Of a stretch of DNA of 42,660 bases, positions 25,835 through 34,299 are shown piece by piece. Source of the DNA: Pseudomonadota bacterium (lineage in GTDB: Bacteria > Myxococcota_A > UBA9160 > SZUA-336); the NCBI GenBank assembly GCA_021295775.1, contig JAGWBS010000022.1:1-42660 (forward strand), read 5' to 3'. The first letter of the stretch is position 1, and each line of letters begins with the position of its first letter. The notes under the pieces are model-generated. The model did not search any database. It was not told where the DNA came from and saw nothing but the letters and a program-made list of their open reading frames with translations. The position numbers and the translations under genes were made by a program.

Positions 25835-27571
25835 TCAGCCGAGCACCGCGCTGCTGAAGAAGTCCTCGGACAGCTCCGTCTTGCGCACCTTGGCGTCGGC
25901 GATGATGTCCGACTCGACGTCGAAGACCACCTTCTGCGGACCGATCGCGTCTTCCTTCATGCAGTCGGGCAGGATGTCGTCCGCCTCGGTGAAGCCTGCG
26001 CGGCGGTTGAACTCCCACTCGTCGAGCAGACACTGCCAGCCGTAGTCGGCCATCTCCTGCTGGCTGATGTCGCGGCCCTCGAAGGCTTCGTAGAGCTCGC
26101 GCATCTGCTCGACCGAAGGGCCGATGAACTGGCAGAACCCCGACGAGTCGCAGATGGCGTTCTTGACCTGCGACTCCTGCGACGCCTGGGCGAACTGGTC
26201 CGGCTGCATGCCCGGATTGATGATCAGGCCGGCGGTGTGGTCCGCGCCCATTGGGCTGCTCGCGTAGGTCACGCCGGTCGCCTTGAGCGGCCGCGGGTCC
26301 CAGGCCGGCAGCGCCTGGCCCTTGACCACCGGGACCCGGTGGTGGCCGGTGTGCCGGCCGACGGCCGCCGCGCCGTTGCCGACCGTCTTGCCCAGCTCGG
26401 TGGCGTCGGCGATCTGGCGGATGGCGTCCTTCATCGCCTCCACGTCGCCCCAGTCCATCTCGCCGGCGTCCATCAGCACGGCCAGCGCCGCGCCGGTCTC
26501 GATCGTGTCGAGGCCGACGTCGTCGCACAGCCGGTCCAGGTCGGCGACGTCCTCCCAGCTCGCGACCGCGCAGTTGGAGCCGAGCAGGGTGATGGTCTCG
26601 AACTCCAGCGCCGAGGTCTTGTAGTTGCCCTCGGCGTCGTGCACGACGTTCGAGCACTGCACGATGCAGCCGGTCAGGCAGTTGTGCATCCCCCCGCCGC
26701 GCTCCGGGAAGCTCTCGTGGATGCGCGCGCCGTCGAGCTGCTCGACGTCGGGCGACTGTCCCTCGACCCGGTTCTTGTGCGGGAAGGTGTTGAGCATCTG
26801 CGCGACCGGCACCGCGCTCGCCGTGCCCTTGGCCATCGCCTGCGGGCCGTCCAGATACTGCTTGGAGAACGTCTTGACCAGGCCGTTGAATTCCTTCTTC
26901 CGCCCCGCCGCGCGCAGGCGGGTCTTGCCGGGGTCGACCGCGACGAACTTGAGCCCCTTGGAGCCCATCACCGCGCCCAGGCCGCCGCGCGCCGCGTGGC
27001 GCGTGGGGTAGCGGTTGTCCTGATCGGTGTTCGCCACGTAAGCGCCCGCCAGGCGGTGCTCGCCCGCGGGTCCGCAGCTGATGAACGACGCCTGCTTGGG
27101 ATAGGACTCGCTCAGCTTCTCGCAGCTGGCGTAGTTCCACAGACCCTTGTGGTCGTCGGCCGGCACGATCCGGGCGCTCTGGTCGTCGACCTCCAGGCCG
27201 TAGCGGGCGTCGGCGTCCTCCGGCTGGCCGGTCACCACGATCGCGCGGTAGCCCAGCTTGGTCAGGTGCTGCGCGGGGTTGCCGCCGGTGTTGGCCTCCT
27301 TGATGCCGCCAGTCAGCGGGCTCTTGGCGCCCACCGAGAGCCGCCCGGAGGTGGGAGCGGAGGTGCCGGTGAGCACGCCGGGCGCGAACACGAGCACGTT
27401 GTCGGGCCCGAGCGGATCGCAGCCCGCGTCGCACTCTTCGAGCAGGATGCGCGCCGACAGCGCGCGCCCGCCCAGCAGCGCCCAGTCCTCGGGATACGGC
27501 TCGACGCTCACCGCGAGCCGCGTCATGTCCACTCGGATCAGCTTGTCGTCGTGCTCTCGAGTCGCGCTCAT
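25835..27571 (-). CDS. Aldehyde:ferredoxin oxidoreductase family protein (tungsten or molybdenum pterin)
   Basis: This 578-residue protein is of the AOR family, which oxidises aldehydes to acids with ferredoxin, using a bis-pterin tungsten site and a 4Fe-4S cluster. The N-terminal domain has PTSGRLSVGAKSPLTGG and the pterin loop ARGGLGAVMGSKGLK. The cluster ligands are Cys298, Cys302 and Cys306 in MHNCLTGCIVQCSN, a C-x3-C-x3-C arrangement that I believe is used by a known AOR branch, plus Cys480 in CDSSGFC. The ATG at 27571 has the site GGGAGG. It follows the thioesterase gene and precedes EamA. No AOR-linked electron carrier or pterin genes are in view. It is shorter than the 605-residue Pyrococcus enzyme. 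Confidence 0.9.
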   Translation of the reverse strand: MSATREHDDKLIRVDMTRLAVSVEPYPEDWALLGGRALSARILLEECDAGCDPLGPDNVLVFAPGVLTGTSAPTSGRLSVGAKSPLTGGIKEANTGGNPAQHLTKLGYRAIVVTGQPEDADARYGLEVDDQSARIVPADDHKGLWNYASCEKLSESYPKQASFISCGPAGEHRLAGAYVANTDQDNRYPTRHAARGGLGAVMGSKGLKFVAVDPGKTRLRAAGRKKEFNGLVKTFSKQYLDGPQAMAKGTASAVPVAQMLNTFPHKNRVEGQSPDVEQLDGARIHESFPERGGGMHNCLTGCIVQCSNVVHDAEGNYKTSALEFETITLLGSNCAVASWEDVADLDRLCDDVGLDTIETGAALAVLMDAGEMDWGDVEAMKDAIRQIADATELGKTVGNGAAAVGRHTGHHRVPVVKGQALPAWDPRPLKATGVTYASSPMGADHTAGLIINPGMQPDQFAQASQESQVKNAICDSSGFCQFIGPSVEQMRELYEAFEGRDISQQEMADYGWQCLLDEWEFNRRAGFTEADDILPDCMKEDAIGPQKVVFDVESDIIADAKVRKTELSEDFFSSAVLG

Positions 27572-27648
27572 CCCCTGCCTCCCTGGGTTTTCAGACCCTT
27601 CATTCTACGCCCCGCCGGCCGCAGCCGTCCCAACGCGGGGTGAGCATT

Positions 27649-28077
27649 CTAGCGCGCCCCGGGCGGCTCCACTCGAACCAGAATCGCGGTCGCGGAGGAC
27701 GTGGCCAGAAGCTCGCCGCCGGGAGTGCTCAACTCGCCCTCCACGAAGGCGGCCGAGCGCCCCTTGTGCACCACCCGGGCGCGCCCGACCAGGCGCCCGG
27801 CCTCGGCGCCGCGGACGAAAGAAACCTTGAGCTCCAGCGTCGGCGGAGCCTCGTCCTCCATCAGCACCGTGCTCAGGGCCGCGCCCATCACGCTGTCGAG
27901 CATCGCGGCGACGAAGCCGCCCTGAATCCGGCCCATGCCGTTCTCGAATTCGGGCCTGGCCTCGAATTCGAGCTCCGCGCTGCCGCTGTCGGGTTCCGCC
28001 CGGATCAGCTTGCGGCCCAGCAGCACGTGGCAGGGCGCGCTCTGGCTCTCGATGCGGCGGCGCCTGGGAGAACTCAT
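27649..28077 (-). CDS. PaaI-type hotdog thioesterase
   Basis: This 142-residue protein is a hotdog-fold acyl-CoA thioesterase of the PaaI/4HBT group. The central helix motif GRIQGGFVAAMLDSVMGAA (about residues 50-68), with its Gly-Gly and acidic Asp, and the strand LELKVSFVRGAEAGRLVGRARVV are diagnostic. The starting ATG is at 28077. It sits between the ABM monooxygenase gene and the aldehyde oxidoreductase gene on the same strand. It probably hydrolyses acyl-CoA or aryl-CoA intermediates in the cytoplasm; the substrate cannot be told. Confidence 0.85.
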   Translation of the reverse strand: MSSPRRRRIESQSAPCHVLLGRKLIRAEPDSGSAELEFEARPEFENGMGRIQGGFVAAMLDSVMGAALSTVLMEDEAPPTLELKVSFVRGAEAGRLVGRARVVHKGRSAAFVEGELSTPGGELLATSSATAILVRVEPPGAR

Positions 28078-28126
28078 TTCCCGCCGCGGCCGGCGCGCGC
28101 GTCCACGGCCCGACCCGCCCGCACGC

Positions 28127-28429
28127 TCACTGGATCGCCTCGAAGCCCTCGAACCGGGGGTGGCCCAGGTACGTGCCCTTCGGGGCCCGGGCCTGCGCGT
28201 GCGCCTTGCGGAAGCTCTCCGACTGCGTCCACGCCTCGAAGTCGGCGCGGGAATCCCAGACGGTGTGGGACGCGTAGAGCGTCTCCCCTTCCTCGCTGGG
28301 TCCGCGCAGGAGGTGGAATTCGCGAAAGCCGGGCACCTCTTCGAGGTAGGAGTCGCGCTGGGCCCAGAGCCGCTCGAAGCCTTCCTCGAAGCCGGCGGCG
28401 ATCCGAAATCGGTTCATTGCGATGTACAT
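28127..28429 (-). CDS. Antibiotic biosynthesis monooxygenase (ABM/HmoA-like) protein
   Basis: This 100-residue ferredoxin-like dimeric protein has MYIAMNRFRIAAGFEEGFERLW, the turn-helix segment VPGFREFHLLRG, and the diagnostic YASHTVWDSRADFEAWTQS. ABM-domain proteins include heme-degrading and quinone-forming monooxygenases. The ATG at 28429 has the ribosome-binding site GAGAGGA; an upstream in-frame extension exists but looks unlike protein. The ATG lies inside the end of a 52-codon ORF in another frame, so translation may be coupled to it. Heme binding cannot be judged from the sequence. Confidence 0.82.
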   Translation of the reverse strand: MYIAMNRFRIAAGFEEGFERLWAQRDSYLEEVPGFREFHLLRGPSEEGETLYASHTVWDSRADFEAWTQSESFRKAHAQARAPKGTYLGHPRFEGFEAIQ

Positions 28430-28572
28430 GGTTCCTCTCCCGGCGACGCCCACGGTTCCGTGGCCGCGGGCTCCGCGCAGGCTGCGCGGTCTCGCCGGGC
28501 GACCATCATCCGGCCGACCGCGCGGAAGACCGGAACGTCGTCCTGATTGAGCAGTTTCATCTCCACCCGCAC
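28414..28572 (-). pseudogene. Possible small MaoC-like ORF or remnant
   Basis: A 52-codon frame starts at GTG 28572 with a good site (GGAGGAGA) and ends at 28414, overlapping the ABM gene start by 16 bases. The stretch VEMKLLNQDDVPVFRAVGR followed by MMVARR looks like the last strands of a MaoC/hotdog dehydratase domain (the Asn-Gln-Asp turn followed by a hydrophobic strand ending in paired arginines). A TGA codon upstream in this frame and the lack of the family's catalytic part suggest a decayed gene or a small leader ORF. The family match is by eye and weak. Confidence 0.35.
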
Positions 28573-28664
28573 GAATGGGTCTCCTCCGCCCCGCCCTCAC
28601 GCGGCGGGACACCCCAGAGCCGCGATAACCGCTGTCCGCTCCGCCCGCTCGGGGCGCGGCGGAG

Positions 28665-28934
28665 CTAGCGGCGATCCCGGGCCGGTCCCCGGCTGCGCTC
28701 GCGCGCTCGATCCACGCGCAGCGTGCGACCGCCGAACTCCTTGCCGTCGGAGTTCGTGATCATCGCGTCGACGGACTCGTCGTCGACCTCGACGAAGCCG
28801 AACCCGCGGGAACGGCCCGTCTCCCGATCGACCACGATCGTGACGGCTTGCACGCTTCCGAACTCGGCGAAGTAATCCCGAACTTCGTCCTCGGTCGCGC
28901 TCCATGGCAGGTTGCCAACATAAAGCTTGCTCAA
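28665..28934 (-). CDS. RRM RNA-binding protein (second of two)
   Basis: This 89-residue protein is a single RNA-recognition-motif domain. RNP2 is LYVGNLP (residues 4-10) and RNP1 is RSRGFGFVEV (about residues 42-51), followed by the strand GRTLRVDRARER and a basic tail. The family includes bacterial/cyanobacterial Rbp proteins that bind RNA during cold or stress. No ATG exists near the expected N-terminus; the best start is TTG at 28934, directly before Ser-Lys-Leu-Tyr. Only a weak GCGAGA site precedes it. The divergence from the copy at 31232 is substantial, so they are paralogues rather than a recent duplicate. Confidence 0.9.
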   Translation of the reverse strand: MSKLYVGNLPWSATEDEVRDYFAEFGSVQAVTIVVDRETGRSRGFGFVEVDDESVDAMITNSDGKEFGGRTLRVDRARERSRGPARDRR

Positions 28935-29073
28935 ATCAGTCTCGCTGCAGGGCGCCGATGCCCCTTGTTCCCCGGCCGCGGAGCCCCGCAGGTCGCGGCC
29001 GAGGCTAGCTTGCCACAGGCGGAAGCGGGCGGCGACCCGAAATTGAGGCTTGGGGCACCGAGTTCGGAGTCGC

Positions 29074-30687
29074 TCAGACTCTGGCTCCGGTCACATCCAG
29101 GGCGAACCCCGCGCTGCTGCTGCACTGACCCGCAATCCGGTCGCCCGTGACCGTGCCGTGAAACTCCACGTCGGCTTGCATGGCCTCGAAAACGAAGGAG
29201 ACCTCGTTGGCGTCCACTCGAAAATCCCGGATCTCGGTGCTCTCGCCCGAAGCGGAGCTCTCGATCCGAGCCGAGCCGTCGTCGTCCAGCGCAAGCACGA
29301 GCGCGCCCCAGGGCAGGTTCAGAGTCCACTTCCCGGGGAACACGCCGGACGAGCCTTCGGGGGACGCCTCGCCGGAGCCCGCCTCCAGCGGCTCCGACAG
29401 GATCCGGGCCGCCACGCGATGCGTGCGCTCGGCCAGCTCGGAGATGCGGTTGTCGTTGCAGTCCCGGACGCACGACAGGAGTCGATCGCCGAGCACGCGC
29501 GTCCACTTCTCCGGCAGCGCCCCCGCCCCGAGCCTCGCGCCCAGGACGGAACCGGCCGTCGCTCCGTTGCAGTCGGTGTCCCAACCTCCTCGGACCGTGG
29601 CGACGATGCCGCTTTCGTAGCTGGTCGCGCCGAAGAACAGGCCCATGACCACGAGCGCGGCGTTGTTGATGGTGTGGACTGTGTGATAGTGCCCGTAGGT
29701 CGCGGAAATCCGGTCCCAGACGCTTTCCCAGTCCGGGAATTCCCGGCACCACGCGGCCGTCTCCCGGACCGCCTCGGCCAGCCGGCAGTTCGCCGGGATT
29801 TCCGAGAGACCCGTTTCGACGATCTCCTCGACGTCGCGGGTGACGAACGAGGCCGCCAGCATCGCCGCCACGAACATCTCCCCGTAAATCCCGTTTTTCA
29901 CGTGGGAAATGCTCGCGTCCCGAAAAGCCAGCTCGGCGGCTTTCTCCGGCCAGCCCGGGGTCACGTAGCCGAAGACATCGGCGCGAATCTGCGCCCCGAT
30001 CCACTCCCGAAACGGATTTCGCCAGTGCGCGGATTCCGGCGGCCAGCGACGATTGACGAAATTTCGATAGGCGGCGGATTCGGCCGTGTACACCATCTGG
30101 AACGGCATCCGGCTCAGCCAGGTATTCGCCATGCCGCGCGACGTGAGATCCGAGCCGTGCTGCTCCAGCGCGAGCAGGCCGAGGATCGGGTAGTCCATAT
30201 CGTCGTCCCGGGCCATGAATTCGATGTTGTCCCGGGTGCTGGTTTTCAGGTACGGGGAGATCGAGCCCTCGGTGTAGGGGATGTAGTCGTCGAGGGGCAG
30301 CGCGCCGCTCGACTCCAGGTAGTCGTCGATGCGCTGGCGCGGCCATCCTTCCACCGGCTTTCCCAGCGAACATCCCGCCGCCCGTCCGAGCCAGGCTCCG
30401 TAGATGCGGTCGCGGAGCGCGTCTTCGCCCAGGTCCAGACCCATGCGCCGGGGACCGTCCGGCCGCAGCGCGCGAATGCCTTCGAGATCGGACGGCTCCT
30501 GGTAGGGGAAAGACGCCGCGGGCTCGAGCGCGGCGAGCCGGTCGTAGAGCTCTACGAAAACGTCGGCGTCCGCGGCCTCGTTGGCGAGTGCCTCCTGGAT
30601 ACGCGATTCGAGGGCGGCGACGTCGCAGCCCTCCTCACGGCGCTGCGCCAGTTCCATGCGAATGAGCTGCCGCTCCAGGCTTGCCAT
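29074..30687 (-). CDS. ADP-ribosylglycohydrolase family protein with extra N- and C-terminal domains
   Basis: This 537-residue protein has an ADP-ribosylglycohydrolase core at about residues 85-430. The family hydrolyses ADP-ribose from protein or small molecules with two Mg ions. Metal motifs seen are ARDDDMDYPILGLLAL (the family Asp-Asp motif) and VRGGWDTDCNGATAGSVLGA (the GGDTD-type motif), and the entry helix is YGAWLGRAAGCSLGKPVEGW. It has about 85 extra N-terminal residues rich in helix-forming charged residues, and about 90 at the C-terminus predicted to be a beta domain (from about residue 450, with FPGKWTLNLPWGALVLAL). Its GC content is visibly lower than that of its neighbours. The ATG at 30687 has the site GGAGGG. 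Target unknown. Confidence 0.85.
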   Translation of the reverse strand: MASLERQLIRMELAQRREEGCDVAALESRIQEALANEAADADVFVELYDRLAALEPAASFPYQEPSDLEGIRALRPDGPRRMGLDLGEDALRDRIYGAWLGRAAGCSLGKPVEGWPRQRIDDYLESSGALPLDDYIPYTEGSISPYLKTSTRDNIEFMARDDDMDYPILGLLALEQHGSDLTSRGMANTWLSRMPFQMVYTAESAAYRNFVNRRWPPESAHWRNPFREWIGAQIRADVFGYVTPGWPEKAAELAFRDASISHVKNGIYGEMFVAAMLAASFVTRDVEEIVETGLSEIPANCRLAEAVRETAAWCREFPDWESVWDRISATYGHYHTVHTINNAALVVMGLFFGATSYESGIVATVRGGWDTDCNGATAGSVLGARLGAGALPEKWTRVLGDRLLSCVRDCNDNRISELAERTHRVAARILSEPLEAGSGEASPEGSSGVFPGKWTLNLPWGALVLALDDDGSARIESSASGESTEIRDFRVDANEVSFVFEAMQADVEFHGTVTGDRIAGQCSSSAGFALDVTGARV

Positions 30688-30951
30688 CGATCCGCCCTCC
30701 CTCGAGCCTCGGCCAGTCTACCTCGCAGAGGCAGTCCCACCGCCGACGCCGGGGCTCCGGAGCCCTCAGCGGCCTGCGCACCCGGCTCCGCGCGAGCGGG
30801 TCCTCCACCGGCTCGCAGACCTGCCCGGGGCCGAACCCCCGGACGCGGCCGGGTAGATGGGCGCACGTCCGCTTCCGCGGATCGGTTCCGTCCGCCCCCG
30901 CGGCGGACGGACCGGAGCCGCCGAGTCGCACGAGGGCGACGGCGGCCCGCT
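30688..30951. other. Gap of 264 bases holding a hairpin downstream of the 66-residue gene
   Basis: No gene could be supported here. A nine-bp perfect inverted repeat (CCGTCCGCC at 30888-30896, GGCGGACGG at 30902-30910) lies about 40 bases beyond the end of the small gene at 30952 and could terminate it. The rest is GC-rich without other signals. Confidence 0.45.
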
Positions 30952-31152
30952 CTAGACCTGTTCCGCTTCTTCCTCGCCCTCGACGACGCCGTAGCTTTCG
31001 AGATCGTCGCGGGTGGCGACCTGCTGCCCCGTCTCGGCTTCGATCTTGGCGTCCTTGCGCAGCGCCTTCAGCTCGCGCTTCTGCGCGGCCTTCTCGGCCT
31101 TCTTGCGTTCGCGTTGGCGCTTGAGCACCGACATTTTGGTGGAGCGTGCCAT
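30952..31152 (-). CDS. Small basic/acidic coiled-coil-like protein, unknown function
   Basis: Not recognised as a named family. The 66-residue product starts at ATG 31152 with GAGG upstream. Residues 8-38 are dense in Lys, Arg and Ala (VLKRQRERKKAEKAAQKREL), likely a charged helix, and the C-terminal part is acidic (Asp-Asp-Leu-Glu and a Glu-rich end). It sits between two RRM-related features: the RRM gene at 31232 lies 79 bases upstream, and the ADP-ribosylglycohydrolase gene lies downstream. A role in RNA or ribosome binding is possible, but only inference. Codon use is as in neighbours, which supports it being real. Confidence 0.65.
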   Translation of the reverse strand: MARSTKMSVLKRQRERKKAEKAAQKRELKALRKDAKIEAETGQQVATRDDLESYGVVEGEEEAEQV

Positions 31153-31231
31153 CGGGACCTCGAAGCCGGGGGTCGGGTTCAGGTGAATCGAGGGGTTTGC
31201 ATGCGCTCGCGGCCCCGTCCGGGGCCCGGGA

Positions 31232-31537
31232 TCAGTAGCGACCGCGGCCGCCGCCTCCTCCGCCGCCGCCGCCGCGGGGTCCGCCGCGCTCACGCTCCTG
31301 CGCCTCGTTGACGCGCAGACTCCGGCCGCCCAGTTCCGTTCCGTCCAGGGCGCGGATCGCGTCTTCGGCCGCGCTCTGCTCGTCGTATTCCACGAAGCCG
31401 AAGCCGCGCGATCGACCCGTCTCCCGGTCGGTGATCACCCTCACCGAAGCGAGGGAGCCGTGCGACTCGAAAACGTCTCGAAGTTCATCTTCCGTGATAG
31501 AAAACGGAAGGTTGCCCACATACAGTCTCTTAGCCAA
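31232..31537 (-). CDS. RRM RNA-binding protein with glycine-rich tail (first of two)
   Basis: This 101-residue protein is a single RRM with RNP2 LYVGNLP (residues 5-11), RNP1 RSRGFGFVEY (residues 43-52) and the final strand GGRSLRVNEAQE, followed by a Gly/Arg-rich tail, as in Rbp-type proteins of cyanobacteria and other bacteria. The start is TTG at 31537, directly before Ala-Lys-Arg-Leu-Tyr, with a good ribosome-binding site GGAGAGGAG. A long leader precedes it. Such proteins are often cold- or stress-regulated, and the leader and TTG suggest translational control here, but nothing proves this. Confidence 0.9.
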   Translation of the reverse strand: MAKRLYVGNLPFSITEDELRDVFESHGSLASVRVITDRETGRSRGFGFVEYDEQSAAEDAIRALDGTELGGRSLRVNEAQERERGGPRGGGGGGGGGRGRY

Positions 31538-31805
31538 CGGTGCTCCTCTCCGCGCCCCAGTCTCCGTTCCGGCGCGGTTCCGCAGCAGGGGGCCTTCCGG
31601 ACTTTCCGGACACGGCGTCCCCGTCGCGATTCGAAATGCCCAACAAGGGGCTGTCTTGACTTGAAAGGCGAACTCGACGGAGACAGTAAACGCGGCGAAT
31701 GCCGCCCGCTGCGGCCCGTCCGAAGGGCCTCTCGACGCGGCACCATAGCAAAAGATCTCCGAGTGCGTCGCATGAGAATCGGCCCTGCGCCCCGAAACGC
31801 TCGCT
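31538..31805 (-). promoter_or_regulatory. Leader and promoter region of the RRM gene
   Basis: These 268 bases hold no gene that I can support. On the minus strand TATGGT (complement of 31742-31747) is a possible -10 box without a good -35; it would give an untranslated leader of nearly 200 bases. That leader contains GGCCC-N7-GGGCC and GGCG-N5-CGCC hairpins. GC content is lower than in surrounding genes. A regulatory leader is possible. Confidence 0.35.
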
Positions 31806-32831
31806 CTACGCCGCGGCCAGGCCGCACTCGCGGGCGAGCAGTTCGTACGAGCGGACCCGCGCCTCGAAGTCGTAGCAGATGGTGACGACTCCCAGGTCCC
31901 GCGTCCCGTAGCGGCCGGCGAGCTCCTCGAGTTCCGCCCGAACCGAGCCGGGGTCGCCGACGACGCTGGTCAGAGGCGCCCGCTCCAGGAAGGCGAGCTC
32001 TTGGTCGCTGAACTCGTAGGCCGTGGCCTCCTCGGGCGGGACGATCCCGGTCTGCCGCCCGCGCGCCATCTGGATGCGACCCAGCTTCAGGCTCGAGGCG
32101 TGCCACTGCGCCTCGGCATCGGTCTCGGCGCACATCACCTGCACTGCCACGTTGACCCGCGGCTCGGACATCCGCTCCGAGGGTTCGAAGCGCTCGCGGT
32201 AGCTGGCGACGATCGCGGGGCCCTGGCCCGCCGCGGTTCCGAAGAAGTGGGCGTAGCTGAACGGCAGTCCTTTCCCCGCCGCCAGCAGCGCCGAGTCGAT
32301 CCCCGAACCGAGCAGCCAGACCTCGGGGACCGTCTCGGGGGTTGGGCCCGCGCGCACGCCGTGGAAGGGGTGCGCGGGGTCGAGATCGTCCGACAGGAAC
32401 GCCATCAGATCGTCGACCTGCTCGGGGTAGTGGCGGATGTCCAGGACCCGCCGGGGATAGGCGAGCGCCGCCGCGGAGCGCTGGTCGCCTCCGGGGGCCC
32501 GGCCCAGCCCCAGATCGATCCGCCCCGGGTAGAGCGATTCCAGCACCCGGAAGTTCTCGGCCACCTTCAGCGCGCTGTAGTGCGAGAGCATCACGCCGCC
32601 GCTGCCGACGCGGATCGAGTGGGTGCGGGCGGCGATCTGCCCGATCAGGATCTCCGGGCTGGTGCTGGCGATGCTGGGCAGGTTGTGGTGCTCCGCCACC
32701 CAGAAGCGCCGGTAGCCCAGAGCCTCGGTCGCCACCGCCAGCTCGACCGACTCCCGCAGAGCCTCCCCTCCGGTGCCGCCTTTGCGCACCGGGGCCTGGT
32801 CGACAACGCTCAGCAGCAGCTCTTCGGCCAT
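31806..32831 (-). CDS. Luciferase-like flavin-dependent monooxygenase (LLM class)
   Basis: This 341-residue TIM-barrel enzyme belongs to the bacterial luciferase-like family that uses FMN or F420. The opening VVDQAPVRKGGTGGEAL, FWVAEHHNLPSIASTSPEI, and the GSGGVMLSHYSALKVAENFRVLESLYPGR region (read as separate strands and loops) are typical of the YhbW/MsnO8-type subgroup. The start is ATG 32831; a GTG at 32888 is an upstream alternative, but its residues do not look like the family. It has no obvious partner reductase. It lies between isocitrate lyase and the RRM leader and is probably a separate unit. Substrate unknown. Confidence 0.88.
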   Translation of the reverse strand: MAEELLLSVVDQAPVRKGGTGGEALRESVELAVATEALGYRRFWVAEHHNLPSIASTSPEILIGQIAARTHSIRVGSGGVMLSHYSALKVAENFRVLESLYPGRIDLGLGRAPGGDQRSAAALAYPRRVLDIRHYPEQVDDLMAFLSDDLDPAHPFHGVRAGPTPETVPEVWLLGSGIDSALLAAGKGLPFSYAHFFGTAAGQGPAIVASYRERFEPSERMSEPRVNVAVQVMCAETDAEAQWHASSLKLGRIQMARGRQTGIVPPEEATAYEFSDQELAFLERAPLTSVVGDPGSVRAELEELAGRYGTRDLGVVTICYDFEARVRSYELLARECGLAAA

Positions 32832-32945
32832 CCGCCCGTCCGCTCGCCGTCCGCCGAGCCCGCGGCAGCTCGCGGGCCGCAGGGCCACGGCGCGCGGAGA
32901 GTACCACCGGGGCGCCGCGGAGGACCGCCCGGCCGGCTCCGGCGC

Positions 32946-34247
<1,302 letters not shown>

Positions 34248-34299
34248 CGGGGTCTCCTGTAGGGGGTGCGGAAGCGGAGGGGAATGCGGGGGATCGGCG

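Noticed and set aside
25835-27571. C-x3-C-x3-C spacing in the aldehyde oxidoreductase as a possible defect
   Set aside because: I believe a known branch of the family uses this arrangement, and the fourth ligand (Cys480) is in place.
30552-30931. Short frames in the gap before the ADP-ribosylglycohydrolase
   Set aside because: Arg/Pro/Gly-rich translations without a start signal, overlapping the start of the hydrolase gene; typical GC-rich noise.
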